Positions 8,995 through 18,716 are shown, counted from the first letter of the stretch. The stretch is DNA of 64,000 nt from CAIVPM01 sp964477265 (GCA_964477265.1 CAYZDJ010000001.1:186001-250000), one strand, 5' to 3'. Numbers and translations: made by a program. Notes: a model not told the origin generated them from the letters alone.

Positions 8995-9771
8995 CTAAAT
9001 ACTTGCTGCTACCAACTCTGCAATATCCATCACTTTTACATCATCTTCTTTCTCTTTATTTTTAATGCCATCAGTCATCATCGTATTGCAAAAAGGGCAG
9101 GCACTTGCAATAATTTTTGCACCAGTTTCAAGTGCTTCATCTGTACGTTCATAGTTTATCCTTGTAGTGCCAGGCTCATCTTCTTTAAACATTTGTGCAC
9201 CACCTGCACCACAGCACAAACCATTGCTACGACAGCGTTTCATCTCTACTAAGTCTGCATCAAGTGCCTGTAAAATTTCTCTTGGTGCTTCATAAATATT
9301 ATTAGCTCTGCCTAAATAACAACTATCGTGAAAGCTAATTTTTTTGCCTTTAAACTCACCACCTTCTTTAAGCACAACTTTGCCTTCATTAATTAATTGT
9401 TGCAACAATGTTGTGTGATGAATTACCTCGTAATTTCCACCCAATTCAGGGTATTCATTTTTTAAAGTATTAAAACAGTGAGGGCAAGTTGTAACAATTT
9501 TTTTTATACTATAACCATTTAAAATTTGTATGTTTTGGTATGCCATCATTTGAAATAAAAACTCGTTGCCAGCACGCCTTGCAGGGTCGCCAGTACAAGC
9601 TTCTTCTTTACCAAGTATGGCGTAATCAATACCTACTTTATTTAAAATTTCTGCAAATGCTTTTGTTATTTTTTGAGCTCTTGCATCAAAGCTGCCAGCA
9701 CAACCAACCCAAAATAAAATTTCTGGTGTTTTGCCTTGTGCTGCTAAATCTTGTATTGTTGGTACATTCAT
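8995..9771 (-). CDS. (Fe-S)-binding protein with two CCG domains (HdrB/LutA/GlpC-like)
   Basis: 258 residues. Two cysteine-rich CCG-type domains are visible: FWVGCAGSFD, EEACTGDPARR and TTCPHCFNTL in the first; FHDSCYLGR, GLCCGAGGAQMF and SACPFCNTMM in the second. Such domains bind an Fe-S cluster and transfer electrons in heterodisulfide-reductase-like, lactate-oxidation (LutA) or glycerol-3-phosphate (GlpC) complexes. The usual partner ferredoxin-like gene is not adjacent, so the physiological donor and acceptor cannot be named. It is the probable first gene of the 9771-7995 run. Confidence 0.85.
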   Translation of the reverse strand: MNVPTIQDLAAQGKTPEILFWVGCAGSFDARAQKITKAFAEILNKVGIDYAILGKEEACTGDPARRAGNEFLFQMMAYQNIQILNGYSIKKIVTTCPHCFNTLKNEYPELGGNYEVIHHTTLLQQLINEGKVVLKEGGEFKGKKISFHDSCYLGRANNIYEAPREILQALDADLVEMKRCRSNGLCCGAGGAQMFKEDEPGTTRINYERTDEALETGAKIIASACPFCNTMMTDGIKNKEKEDDVKVMDIAELVAASI

Positions 9772-9854
9772 TTTAATGATTAATTATTAGTGATTAATTA
9801 TTAATAAATACAAAGTAATGTAGTTATATCCTATAATAAATTTAAAAATAATCA

Positions 9855-10988
9855 CTATTTAAGTTCCATATAGTTTTCTGCACTTTTTGGCAGCCAATAC
9901 ACATAATATTTTGCTTTCATTGTGGGATATTTTTTTTGTAAAGCATCTCTAACTTTTTTGTATACTCTTACTTGTGGTAAAGGTGGTACAAGTATTTCAT
10001 TCATTCCCCAAACCTGAATGTTAACACCATTTTCGCAAGTGCAGATTTTGGGCTTATCCCTTAGCTTAAAAAATGGTTCAATTTCTTTTGGTAAATTTTC
10101 CTCAACACAAATTTCCATATTGGGTATTCGACCACTATATAAACTAAAGCTCATGAAATTATCCCAATAGCCAATAAAATTTAACAATGGGAAAATGCAC
10201 CAAACTATTGCTACTACTATATTATAATTATTTAAAATATTTCTTAAATTAAATGCTTGATGTGATTTAGTAATAAGTAAATGCAATAAATAAAATATCA
10301 TTAATACATTCCATGGCCAAACAATAATATTAAAAACCAATGCCCATGGACCAATAATTGTCAGTATAAACAGGTGCATTGCGATTAGCAAAACGATAGC
10401 AATTTTTTGTAATGGTTTTATAAAAAAACTAATGCCAAAAATTATTTCTAAGGTTGGTAAAAGAAAACCAATGTTGGCAATAAATGTGTTGTGTAAATAA
10501 TGTGTTGGCAGTTTAAAAAAATCGTGCAGAAAAGCTTTTTGCCAAACAATAGTTAAAAAACCTTGATTGAATTTTTGCAGTCCACTATAAAAATAAGTAG
10601 TTGCACAAATAAGCATTATCCATGTAATTATTTTTTGTGTATTGCCATAATTATAAATAAAAATAAACAGCGTAATCATATATTGATATTGCCAGGGCTG
10701 CCAACGATTTTGATCGAGAAAACAACTTAAAACTTCAATACATAATAAAACAATCAACATTTTTTTATTGGTATAAAAAATACTGAAAACCAGCAACAGC
10801 AAAGAACCTGCAAATAAAATAGTATGAATTAAATTGGGTACTTGTAATAAAAAATCAAATGGTGGAATAATGGGGAAAAATCTATCGGCAAGCCAAAGTT
10901 TATAGCTTAAAATTTTGCCAATAAGCCAAAACACACAAGTAACTTTTAGCAAGTAATTTTTGTTGTTAAAGAGTTGTTTTAGCATCAA
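9855..10988 (-). CDS. Polytopic membrane protein, HTTM-like
   Basis: 377 residues. Around nine hydrophobic helices fill residues 10-260, and a soluble C-terminal ~110 residues ends in a Tyr/Lys-rich region. The phrase TYFYSGLQKFNQGFL and the DQNRWQPWQYQYM loop resemble HTTM (gamma-carboxylase-like horizontally transferred transmembrane) proteins. No catalytic residues can be assigned. It lies 21 bp downstream of the Crp-family regulator on the same strand, so it is likely expressed with it. An alternative reading is a DoxX-like membrane protein. Confidence 0.6.
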   Translation of the reverse strand: MMLKQLFNNKNYLLKVTCVFWLIGKILSYKLWLADRFFPIIPPFDFLLQVPNLIHTILFAGSLLLLVFSIFYTNKKMLIVLLCIEVLSCFLDQNRWQPWQYQYMITLFIFIYNYGNTQKIITWIMLICATTYFYSGLQKFNQGFLTIVWQKAFLHDFFKLPTHYLHNTFIANIGFLLPTLEIIFGISFFIKPLQKIAIVLLIAMHLFILTIIGPWALVFNIIVWPWNVLMIFYLLHLLITKSHQAFNLRNILNNYNIVVAIVWCIFPLLNFIGYWDNFMSFSLYSGRIPNMEICVEENLPKEIEPFFKLRDKPKICTCENGVNIQVWGMNEILVPPLPQVRVYKKVRDALQKKYPTMKAKYYVYWLPKSAENYMELK

Positions 10989-11009
10989 ACAAAAATAAGA
11001 AATCAGGTG

Positions 11010-11582
11010 TTAATTAATCCTAACTTTTCCTCTCATTCTGCTTAATGTTTCAATACTCATATTTAAATAGCTGGCAATGTGTTTTAATGAAACCCTTTGT
11101 AGCAAAGCATTGTGATGTTTTAAAAAGAAACGATAACGTTCTTCGGCATTTTGTTTTCTTAAATTATAAATTTCAATTTCACTAAAAAATAAATAGCGTT
11201 CTGTAATTACCCTTACAATAAAATTAAACTCAACAAACTCATTTAGCATTTTTTGCATAGCATCATAATGCACACAAATGAGTTCAGTATCTTCTAATGC
11301 AATAATATTTTCCTGTCCAGCTTTTCTACTATAAAAACTGTAAATAGAAGTTATCAGTGAGCCTTGAGCTAAAAACTTTGTAGTAATTTCTTCTTCATCT
11401 TTTATATAAAAACTACGCACCAAGCCACTCATAATAAAACTTGCATAATTGGCTACAGCACCTTGTTTTAAAAGGTATTCACCAGCTTTATATGTTTTGT
11501 AAATTGAATTTTCAAGTAAAGCATTTTCTAATTCTGTTGAAATAGGATGAATGCTTTTGCAGTATGTGATAAGTTGGTTCAT
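11010..11582 (-). CDS. Crp/Fnr-family transcriptional regulator
   Basis: 190 residues. It has a cyclic-nucleotide-binding-like beta roll (YKAGEYLLKQGAVANYASFI, MSGLVRSFYI), a long dimer helix, and a C-terminal HTH (VSLKHIASYLNMSIETLSRM). The R/E pocket residues of true CRP are not evident and no FNR-type cysteine cluster exists, so the ligand is unknown. This short type is abundant in Bacteroidota. It probably controls the downstream HTTM-like gene and the adjacent 131-residue protein. Confidence 0.85.
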   Translation of the reverse strand: MNQLITYCKSIHPISTELENALLENSIYKTYKAGEYLLKQGAVANYASFIMSGLVRSFYIKDEEEITTKFLAQGSLITSIYSFYSRKAGQENIIALEDTELICVHYDAMQKMLNEFVEFNFIVRVITERYLFFSEIEIYNLRKQNAEERYRFFLKHHNALLQRVSLKHIASYLNMSIETLSRMRGKVRIN

Positions 11583-11588
11583 TTGAAT

Positions 11589-11984
11589 TTAAGGTAATGC
11601 CTTTGCAAGTTTAGCATTATGATTTGAAGAAATAAAAAATGGGATTGAAATTAAATCTGTCAATGTGCCAAAAAACATTAATCCTAATGCTGTAACTGCC
11701 TTCCCAATGTCAATGCTTTTATCAGAAGCAATTATAAGACCCCCAAGTATTAAACTACCGCCAGTTATTAAAAGTGTGTTGCCAGTATTTTTAAATGAAA
11801 CACCCCTTTTTTGATAATAAGCTTTGTTAAACGTTATACTAGGATTATGTGCTTCCATAAAATTTTCAATGCGTTTTACAGTATCTATTTTGAAACTATC
11901 TTTCATAGACAAACTATCTATTTGCGAGTAACAGCAGTAGTTTGAAGCGATAAGTAAAAAAATGATTATAACAATCTTTCTCAT
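11589..11984 (-). CDS. Exported or membrane-attached hypothetical protein
   Basis: 131 residues. A signal-peptide-like start (MRKIVIIIFLLIASNYCCYS) precedes a polar segment (about residues 20-60), then two hydrophobic stretches (NTLLITGGSLILGGLIIASD and AVTALGLMFFGTLTDLISIP). Not recognised. It ends 6 bp before the Crp-family gene start and probably shares its transcript. Confidence 0.6.
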   Translation of the reverse strand: MRKIVIIIFLLIASNYCCYSQIDSLSMKDSFKIDTVKRIENFMEAHNPSITFNKAYYQKRGVSFKNTGNTLLITGGSLILGGLIIASDKSIDIGKAVTALGLMFFGTLTDLISIPFFISSNHNAKLAKALP

Positions 11985-12101
11985 AAAATAATTTTTTGTG
12001 TCAACAAACCAACTTATAATTCTTCAATAAAAATTTGACATAAATCAAATTCTGGTTATGGAAAAAACTTATAAACTTATCCTATAGGAAAACTAATTAT
12101 T

Positions 12102-12578
12102 ATGGCAGAAATTATTTCAAGAAACAATAAGAAAGTAATGCCACGTGTTGACCTTACACCAATGGTTGATTTAGGTTTTTTGCTTATTACTTTTTTTATA
12201 TTAACTACAAGTATGACAACGCAACAAGCTATGCCATTAATAATGCCAGCAGATGGTGGGCATAGCACAGCAAGTGAAGAAAAAACTTTGAATTTGATTT
12301 TGAAAAATGACAACCAAATTGTGTATTACAATGGCTTGGATTCAATGCACACAAGCGTTTGTGGCTTTGGTAATGAAAATAGTATTAGAAGTATTATAAT
12401 AACAAAACAACAAATTATGCAACAAAAATTTGGCAATAAAAATGAGTTATTAGTTTTAATAAAACCAACCAAAGAAAGCAATTATAAAAATGTTGTTGAT
12501 GTTTTAGACGAAATGAAAATTAATGCTGTAACAAGATATATGATTGTAGAGCCAAGCAAGTTTGAAGCAAATTTTTAG
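12102..12578 (+). CDS. ExbD/TolR-family biopolymer transport protein
   Basis: 158 residues. The N-terminal motif RVDLTPMVDLGFLLITFFIL contains the conserved membrane Asp of ExbD/TolR, followed by a periplasmic domain of about 110 residues. Such proteins form proton-driven motors with ExbB/TolQ and TonB or TolA. No exbB or tonB is adjacent, so this is an orphan that presumably joins subunits encoded elsewhere. The 3' end overlaps the convergent acyl-CoA ligase gene by 4 bp, the two stops sharing TTAG. Confidence 0.85.
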   Translation: MAEIISRNNKKVMPRVDLTPMVDLGFLLITFFILTTSMTTQQAMPLIMPADGGHSTASEEKTLNLILKNDNQIVYYNGLDSMHTSVCGFGNENSIRSIIITKQQIMQQKFGNKNELLVLIKPTKESNYKNVVDVLDEMKINAVTRYMIVEPSKFEANF

Positions 12579-14362
12579 CAATAAATCTTGTCAATTTCTT
12601 TACTAAATTTTTCTAAAATCACTTTGCGTTTCAAGCTCATTTTTGGCGTCATTTCCCCTGTTTCTAAACTCCATTCTCTTGATAATAATTCAAACTTTTT
12701 AATTTGCTCTACATGGTTAAACAATGTATTGTAATTATCTATAATGCCTTGAAACAATTGCTGCACTTGGCTATTGGCTATCGCTGCTTCATTTGTTGTA
12801 TAAGTTAAACCCTTGGTAGCATACCATTTTTTTAGTTCATTAAAAGAGGGAACAATTAAAGCACTTACAAATTTTTTCTCATTACCAATAACAACAATTT
12901 GCTCAATAAAGTTGCTTTCCTTGCATTTGTTTTCTATAGGTTGTGGGGCAACATATTTACCTCCACTTGTTTTAAACAGTTCTTTTTTCCTGTCAGTTAT
13001 TTTTAAAAATTTATTATCAACCCAGGTACCAATATCTCCAGTATGCAACCAACCATTTATAATGGTTTCAGCAGTTAAGTCTGGTCTTTTATAATAGCCT
13101 TCCATAACTGTTGTGCCACGCACAATAATTTCCCCATCATCAGCAAGCTTTACTTCTATATTATCAATTGGCGGACCCACAGTTCCAAATTTATTACCAT
13201 TAATTCCCTTTCTGTTCACACTAATTACAGGACTGTTTTCTGTTGGTCCATAACCTTCGTACACAGCAACACCAGCAGCATTAAATATTCTAAGTAAATG
13301 CACAGGACAAGCAGCACCACCAGTTACAATAAATTCAACGCTTCCTCCCAATGCTTCTCTCCACTTTTTAAATATAATTTTATTGGCAAGCTTTAATTGA
13401 AAGTCATACCAAAATCCACCACTAACGTTGTTATCATATTTTTCTCCCAGGCTAACAGCCCAATAAAAAAGCTTGCGTTTAATGCCAGTTAATTCACTGC
13501 CTTTCGCCATAATTTTTTCATATACTTTTTCAAGCAAACGAGGTACACAGCTAAAGCCAAAGGGTTTTACTTCTCTTATATTTTCTCCAATGGTTTCAAG
13601 GCTTTCAGCATAATAAATGCTTATGCCACTATATAAATAAATGTATGTAATTACTTTTTCGAAAATATGATTTAGGGGTAAAAAACTTAGTGCTCTTACT
13701 TCTGGTCTGTCTTCAAAAGGAAAGCTTTGTTTGCTATACATTATGCAAGTGTAAATATTGCTGTGGCTAAGCATTACACCTTTTGGTGTGCCTGTTGTGC
13801 CACTTGTATAAATAATAGTTGCAAGATGCGATACAGGAACTCCTTTCTTTATTTCTTCAACCTTTTGTAAAGATGTTTCTGTTGCTGCATTTATAAGTTC
13901 AGTATAGTGGTTGCAACCTTCAATTTTATCGAAGCTATAAATGTTTTTTAATGATGCAATTTTGGGTTGCAAAGCCTTTATTTTATTATACATTTCAACA
14001 TCACTTACAAAAATGTATTTGGCCTGGCAGTCGTTTAAAATAAACTCAACTTCTAAAGGGTTTGTTGTTGGATAAAGTGGAACTAAAATAGCACCAGTTT
14101 GTTGCACAGCAATATCTGCAATAACCCATTCTGGCCTGTTGTTGCTTATGATAGCAACTTTATCTGCACCTTCTGCAGTGTAATCATTTCCACTAATGCC
14201 AAGCTGCACAAGGGCTGCACTTAATTTATTAGCTGTGTCTTGTATTTGTGTTGCACTATTGCCCTTCCATTCACCATTAATTTTTGCAGCCAATACATCT
14301 GATTTATTTCCAAATTTTGATAGTTGAAAATCTATGGCATCAAATAATCTTTTTACTTCCAT
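12575..14362 (-). CDS. Long-chain fatty-acid-CoA ligase (AMP-forming)
   Basis: 595 residues, ANL superfamily. The P-loop TIIYTSGTTGTPKGVMLSHS is at about 185-205, then VYEGYGPTENSPVISVNRKG, the adenylation motif GWLHTGDIG, and DRKKELFKTSGGKYVAPQPI with the hinge; the C-terminal catalytic Lys region contains KMSLKRKVI. Related to FAA1/FadD15-type ligases of 590-600 residues. It activates free fatty acids to acyl-CoA at the inner membrane. It is followed on the same strand by no close partner; the HAD phosphatase lies 51 bp upstream and may be co-transcribed. Confidence 0.9.
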   Translation of the reverse strand: MEVKRLFDAIDFQLSKFGNKSDVLAAKINGEWKGNSATQIQDTANKLSAALVQLGISGNDYTAEGADKVAIISNNRPEWVIADIAVQQTGAILVPLYPTTNPLEVEFILNDCQAKYIFVSDVEMYNKIKALQPKIASLKNIYSFDKIEGCNHYTELINAATETSLQKVEEIKKGVPVSHLATIIYTSGTTGTPKGVMLSHSNIYTCIMYSKQSFPFEDRPEVRALSFLPLNHIFEKVITYIYLYSGISIYYAESLETIGENIREVKPFGFSCVPRLLEKVYEKIMAKGSELTGIKRKLFYWAVSLGEKYDNNVSGGFWYDFQLKLANKIIFKKWREALGGSVEFIVTGGAACPVHLLRIFNAAGVAVYEGYGPTENSPVISVNRKGINGNKFGTVGPPIDNIEVKLADDGEIIVRGTTVMEGYYKRPDLTAETIINGWLHTGDIGTWVDNKFLKITDRKKELFKTSGGKYVAPQPIENKCKESNFIEQIVVIGNEKKFVSALIVPSFNELKKWYATKGLTYTTNEAAIANSQVQQLFQGIIDNYNTLFNHVEQIKKFELLSREWSLETGEMTPKMSLKRKVILEKFSKEIDKIYC

Positions 14363-14413
14363 TGCAATCGTTTTTTGGGGGTTTACAAAGCGTTTGGAAA
14401 GATATTTATTTTA

Positions 14414-15076
14414 TTATAAAACTATAAAGATTTTTTTTAAATTATCATTAGTAAAATCACTTAATGATGCTAATTTCAAGTCAGCTAAACTCCAACGAGT
14501 ATCTTGCATTTGGCTTGTTGCAGGTACAACAGCACATTTCATTTTAGCTGCTTTTGCTGCAATCATTCCATTAATAGAATCTTCAAAACAAATACACTCA
14601 TTAGCCTTGCTGTTTAATTCACTTGCACAATTAATGTAAACCTGTGGATTGGGTTTTCCATAAGGCAAAGCTTCTGCAGAAGTTATAGCCTGCAAGTGTT
14701 TCCTTACATTAAGCATATCAATAATGCAGTCAATTAAAATCATTGGAGATGAACTGGCAACTCCCATTTTAAAATTCTTTTCTGCAAAAAAATTAAAGAT
14801 GTAATCAACACCAGGCATAATGTTGCCTTTAGTTTTAACTTTATTAATTACCAATTCATACATTATATTCTGCCATTGGTTTAATAAAGATTTATCTAGT
14901 TTAAAATGCTCAAACCAATGCTCCAAAAACTCTGCAGTCCTTAAGCCAGTTGTAGATTCATATTGTTGTTGTGTAATGTGCAAGCCTTTAGTAGCAAGAA
15001 TTTCAGCAGTTGCTTCCTGCCAAATGAGTTCACTGTCAATAAGCAAACCATCCATATCAAAAATTACTGTATTCAT
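14414..15076 (-). CDS. HAD-superfamily sugar-phosphate phosphatase/phosphomutase-like
   Basis: 220 residues. HAD motif I is FDMDGLLIDSE at the N-terminus, motif II is GVASSSPMIL, and the Lys region plus motif III are PYGKPNPQVY and CFEDSINGM. The DGLLIDSE form and helical cap match the beta-phosphoglucomutase/2-deoxyglucose-6-phosphatase (YniC/HxpB) group. It probably dephosphorylates hexose-6-phosphates in the cytoplasm, but the substrate cannot be read from sequence. Confidence 0.85.
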   Translation of the reverse strand: MNTVIFDMDGLLIDSELIWQEATAEILATKGLHITQQQYESTTGLRTAEFLEHWFEHFKLDKSLLNQWQNIMYELVINKVKTKGNIMPGVDYIFNFFAEKNFKMGVASSSPMILIDCIIDMLNVRKHLQAITSAEALPYGKPNPQVYINCASELNSKANECICFEDSINGMIAAKAAKMKCAVVPATSQMQDTRWSLADLKLASLSDFTNDNLKKIFIVL

Positions 15077-15080
15077 TTTA

Positions 15081-15190
15081 TTCGTAAGTTTTCCGTGAGT
15101 TAATTGTAAGTTTTAAATCGTAAGTTTATACGAATTATTATAAGCTAAACTTATGATTAACTAACGAATTTTGACTATCGACTAACTTGC
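15081..15190. repeat. Intergenic word repeat (GTAAGTTTT and its complement)
   Basis: GTAAGTTTT or GTAAGTTTA occurs at three places (around 15084, 15106, 15120), and degenerate reversed forms (AAACTTATGATT, AACTTGCGATT) follow before 15193. It separates the HAD gene from the peptidase gene. No coding potential was seen. Confidence 0.55.
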
Positions 15191-15192
15191 GA

Positions 15193-17373
15193 TTAAAGAT
15201 TAGCTAAAATAAATTTCGTCATTTTGCTATAGATATGAAAGGTTGCATTGTCTCCATAAATGCCATGATTTCTGTTAGGATAATATCCACTTTCAAATTC
15301 AATATTCCTTTTTATCATTTCATTCACCATCATTGTGCTATTTTGAAAATGTACATTGTCATCGGCAGTGCCATGAATAACCAAAAACTTTCCTTTAATA
15401 TTTTTTACATAATTTAAAGGTGCATTTTCATCATATCCTTTTTTGTTTTCCTGTGGTGTACGCATAAAACGTTCTGTGTAAATATTGTCGTAAAAACGCC
15501 AGTTTGTAACAGGTGCCACAGCAACGGCTGTTTTAAAAATATCTGCACCTTTACTTATTGCAAGGCTGCTCATAAATCCACCAAAGCTCCAGCCCCAATG
15601 CCCAATTCTATTAGCATCTACAAAAGGTAATGTTGCCAGATATTTTGCAACGTCAATCTGGTCTTCAATTTCATATTTACCCAATTGCAAATAAGTTTTC
15701 TTTTTAAATTCTTCACCCCTAAAGCCAGTGCCTGTATTATCTACACACACTACAATATAACCTTGCTGTGCAAGGTACTGATGCCACATGCTTACAGCAC
15801 CCCAGCGATTGGCAACTTGCTGACTGCCAGGACCACCATAATTGCAAAAAAGAACAGGGTATTTTTTTGTGCTGTCAAAGTTTTTGGGTTGAAGCATCCA
15901 ACTGCACAACTCAACACCAGCAGCATTTTTAAGCTTTTGAAAAGTTGGTAATGGTAAATCGTAATCTACATGAACTTTATCTCTTAATGTTTTGTTATCT
16001 TTTAAAATCTTGCCTTTGTAACTCCAATTTGAATCATCATTAATAGCACTATCAGTTTTGCATAATGAATAAATTGAAGGGAAATAATAATCGGAGTAAT
16101 TATCTAAAAAATATGAAAAATCATTATTAAATGAAACCTTATGAGTACCAACAGTAGAAGACAATGCATAACTTTTTTTATTAATTAAATTATACATCAT
16201 TGGTTGTCGATTTTTAAAATCATAAGCACTCGAAAAAAATATTCTTCCTTTTTTTTCATCAACTCCATATAGTTCAACAACCTCATATTTATCATTCAAT
16301 AATCGCATCGTTTCTTTGGTTTTTATATTGCCCAAATACAAATCATTCATTCCATCTCTTTCACTTGTCAATAAAAATTTATTACCATCTTCAAAAAAAT
16401 AAATGTTATCATTTATATCAACATAATATTTATTAGTTTCTTCGTAGAATGTAGCTGTGGAGCCAGTTGTAGCATCTGCCTTTAATAGTTTTAAATTATT
16501 TTGCAATCTGTTTAACCAATAAACGCATAAGTTATTTGTGCCAGCAATCCATTTAATTCTTGGTATATAAATGTCAGTTTCTTTACCAATATCAACTTTA
16601 GTTTTTTTGTTGGTTGCAGTATTATAAATATAAATTTCAATTTTGCTATTAGCTTCTCCTGCTTTTGGATATTTATATGAATATTGTTTTGGATATAAAC
16701 TATCATACACGGCAAATTCATAGGTTTTTACCTTGCTTTCATCAAACCTGTAGTAGGCAATATAATTACTGTTTTTGCTCCATTCAAATGCACGTGTAAA
16801 CTCAAATTCTTCTTCATAAACCCAATCGCAATTACCATTAATTATGAAGTTCCATTTTCCATCAGTGGTAATTTGAGTTGTTTTATTAGTAGCCAAATTC
16901 TTTACAAAAAGGTTATTATTCTTTACAAAAGCAACTTGTTTTCCATTAGGGGAAAGCGTTGCATGTAATACTTTGTCATTATCAATCAACGCAGTTTTTT
17001 TTGTTGTTAAATCATAAACATACACAATGGCTTTGCTGCTTCTTCTATAAATTGATTCTCTGTTTGTAAAAACTAAAATTTTGGTTTCATTGTCACTCCA
17101 TTCAATGTCATCTAAGCTTATAGCAACTCCCTTTTCATTTTTCACATCTTCATTTTTTATAAGTGTGGCAATGGTTTCGCCAGTTTCAAAACTTTTTTTA
17201 ACAATGCCTTCCCTGGTTTGCTCTACATAAAATTTTCCATCTTTCATGCTTTGAAATCCCTGAACACTTTCGGTCCTGAAAGTTCCTTTTTTGTAAATAT
17301 CTTCCAGCGTAATTTGTTTTTGTGCTATGGCAAAAAATGGCACAAACAGTAAAATGTAAATTGCTTTTTTCAT
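15193..17373 (-). CDS. Dipeptidyl-peptidase IV-like S9 serine peptidase
   Basis: 726 residues from the ATG at 17373, which begins a signal peptide (MKKAIYILLFVPFFAIAQ); an in-frame upstream ATG adds only seven polar residues. The N-terminal DPPIV beta-propeller includes the double-Glu segment VYEEEFEFTRAF that binds the substrate N-terminus. The C-terminal alpha/beta-hydrolase has the nucleophile GWSFGGF, Asp in HGTADDNVHF and His in NRNHGIYG. It should release X-Pro or X-Ala dipeptides from peptides in the periplasm, as DPP4 enzymes do in Bacteroidota. It appears monocistronic. Confidence 0.92.
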   Translation of the reverse strand: MKKAIYILLFVPFFAIAQKQITLEDIYKKGTFRTESVQGFQSMKDGKFYVEQTREGIVKKSFETGETIATLIKNEDVKNEKGVAISLDDIEWSDNETKILVFTNRESIYRRSSKAIVYVYDLTTKKTALIDNDKVLHATLSPNGKQVAFVKNNNLFVKNLATNKTTQITTDGKWNFIINGNCDWVYEEEFEFTRAFEWSKNSNYIAYYRFDESKVKTYEFAVYDSLYPKQYSYKYPKAGEANSKIEIYIYNTATNKKTKVDIGKETDIYIPRIKWIAGTNNLCVYWLNRLQNNLKLLKADATTGSTATFYEETNKYYVDINDNIYFFEDGNKFLLTSERDGMNDLYLGNIKTKETMRLLNDKYEVVELYGVDEKKGRIFFSSAYDFKNRQPMMYNLINKKSYALSSTVGTHKVSFNNDFSYFLDNYSDYYFPSIYSLCKTDSAINDDSNWSYKGKILKDNKTLRDKVHVDYDLPLPTFQKLKNAAGVELCSWMLQPKNFDSTKKYPVLFCNYGGPGSQQVANRWGAVSMWHQYLAQQGYIVVCVDNTGTGFRGEEFKKKTYLQLGKYEIEDQIDVAKYLATLPFVDANRIGHWGWSFGGFMSSLAISKGADIFKTAVAVAPVTNWRFYDNIYTERFMRTPQENKKGYDENAPLNYVKNIKGKFLVIHGTADDNVHFQNSTMMVNEMIKRNIEFESGYYPNRNHGIYGDNATFHIYSKMTKFILANL

Positions 17374-17632
17374 TGTTAGTTTTTTATTTACCACATAAGC
17401 ATGATAGAAACATAGGACTATTTTTTCGATGTTAATACCCTCTTTTGTGTACTATGTGTTAATGTTTAAGGGACGAAAATAACAGATTTGCTTTTTTAGA
17501 AAATTATATTTGTGATGAGCGTTGATAGTATATCCACCATATTTTTGCAATATTAACCCCAGCGAAATAATTATTTGAGCAACACACTTTTGTTTCAGTA
17601 ATTATTTAAGATAAATAGTATTTAATTTATTG

Positions 17633-18043
17633 ATGAATAAAGTCTCGGTTTATAGAAAGGAATTTTTTAATGCAGCCCATAAGCTATATAATGCAAATTG
17701 GGATGATATAACGAACAATAAAGTATTTGGTAAATGCAGTAATCAAAATTTCCATGGGCATAACTATGAGTTGGTAGTAAAAATTACTGGCAGCATAAAC
17801 GCTGAAACTGGTTATGTGATTGACCTGAAAGAGTTGAGCCAGATAATTAAAGAACAAATTATACAAAGGTTTGACCATAAAAATTTAAACTTAGATACTA
17901 TTGAATTTAAAAACTTAAACCCAACAGCAGAAAATATTGCAGTTGTAATTTATAATATTTTACGCCCTTGTATAAATGCTGATTTGGATTTGAGAATTAC
18001 TTTACATGAAACAGATAACAACTATGTTAAATACCCAGCATAA
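17633..18043 (+). CDS. queD: 6-carboxytetrahydropterin synthase/PTPS family
   Basis: 136 residues from ATG 17633 (TTG 17630 is an alternative). Zinc-binding histidines are in FNAAHKLYN and FHGHNYEL; the catalytic Cys lies in GKCSNQNFHGHNYEL; GYVIDLKELSQIIKE, FDHKNLNLD and NPTAENIAVVIYN follow, with a C-terminal LHETDNNYVKY. It converts dihydroneopterin triphosphate, made by the overlapping folE product, to 6-carboxy- or 6-pyruvoyl-tetrahydropterin, feeding queuosine or another pterin route. The genes queC and queE are not in the window. Its 3' end overlaps folE by 38 bp, suggesting translational coupling. Confidence 0.9.
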   Translation: MNKVSVYRKEFFNAAHKLYNANWDDITNNKVFGKCSNQNFHGHNYELVVKITGSINAETGYVIDLKELSQIIKEQIIQRFDHKNLNLDTIEFKNLNPTAENIAVVIYNILRPCINADLDLRITLHETDNNYVKYPA

Positions 18044-18716
18044 CAAACCAGAATTGAGCGATATTGAAATTGATGAAGTTGGCAATGACCATATAAGTAG
18101 TTGCTTTAACACGCCTATTCGCAAAGATGCTTTTGATAAAACTGATGAAGAAAAGATTGAAATTATTGAAAAGCATTTTGAAGCAATAATGAATACACTT
18201 GGATTAGACCTTACTGATGACAGTTTAAAAGGAACGCCAAAGCGTGTTGCTAAAATGTATGTGCAAGAAGTATTTAAAGGATTGAATCCTGAAAATAAAC
18301 CTAGCATTTCGATGTTTGATAACAAGTATAAATACAATGAAATGCTGGTAGAAAAAAATATTGCATTTTATACTTATTGCGAGCACCATTTTGTGCCATT
18401 TTTTGGTAAGGCACATATTGCTTATATTAACAATGGACAAGTAATTGGCTTAAGTAAATTAAATAGAATTGTAGATTATTTTGCTAAACGTCCACAAGTA
18501 CAGGAACGCCTTACAATGCAGATAGGAAAGGAGCTTGAACATATTTTGGGAACAAATAATATTGCTGTTTTGGTAGAAGCTAAACATTTATGTGTAGCCA
18601 GCAGAGGTATTAAAGATGATAGCAGCACAACTGTAACTGCTTACTATAATGGCGAGTTTTTAGACAGTAAAAAGAAAGAAGAATTTTTGAAATATATTGA
18701 AATGAATAAAGAATGA
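18006..18716 (+). CDS. folE: GTP cyclohydrolase I
   Basis: 236 residues, or 230 if the second Met (18024) is used. Signatures: GTPKRVAKMYVQEVFKGL, zinc site TYCEHHFVPFFGKAHIAY plus LCVASRG, and GLSKLNRIVDYFAKRPQVQE. It makes 7,8-dihydroneopterin triphosphate from GTP, the first step of folate and queuosine biosynthesis. It overlaps queD, so both enzymes are made from one message. A strong hairpin immediately follows the stop. Confidence 0.95.
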   Translation: MKQITTMLNTQHNKPELSDIEIDEVGNDHISSCFNTPIRKDAFDKTDEEKIEIIEKHFEAIMNTLGLDLTDDSLKGTPKRVAKMYVQEVFKGLNPENKPSISMFDNKYKYNEMLVEKNIAFYTYCEHHFVPFFGKAHIAYINNGQVIGLSKLNRIVDYFAKRPQVQERLTMQIGKELEHILGTNNIAVLVEAKHLCVASRGIKDDSSTTVTAYYNGEFLDSKKKEEFLKYIEMNKE

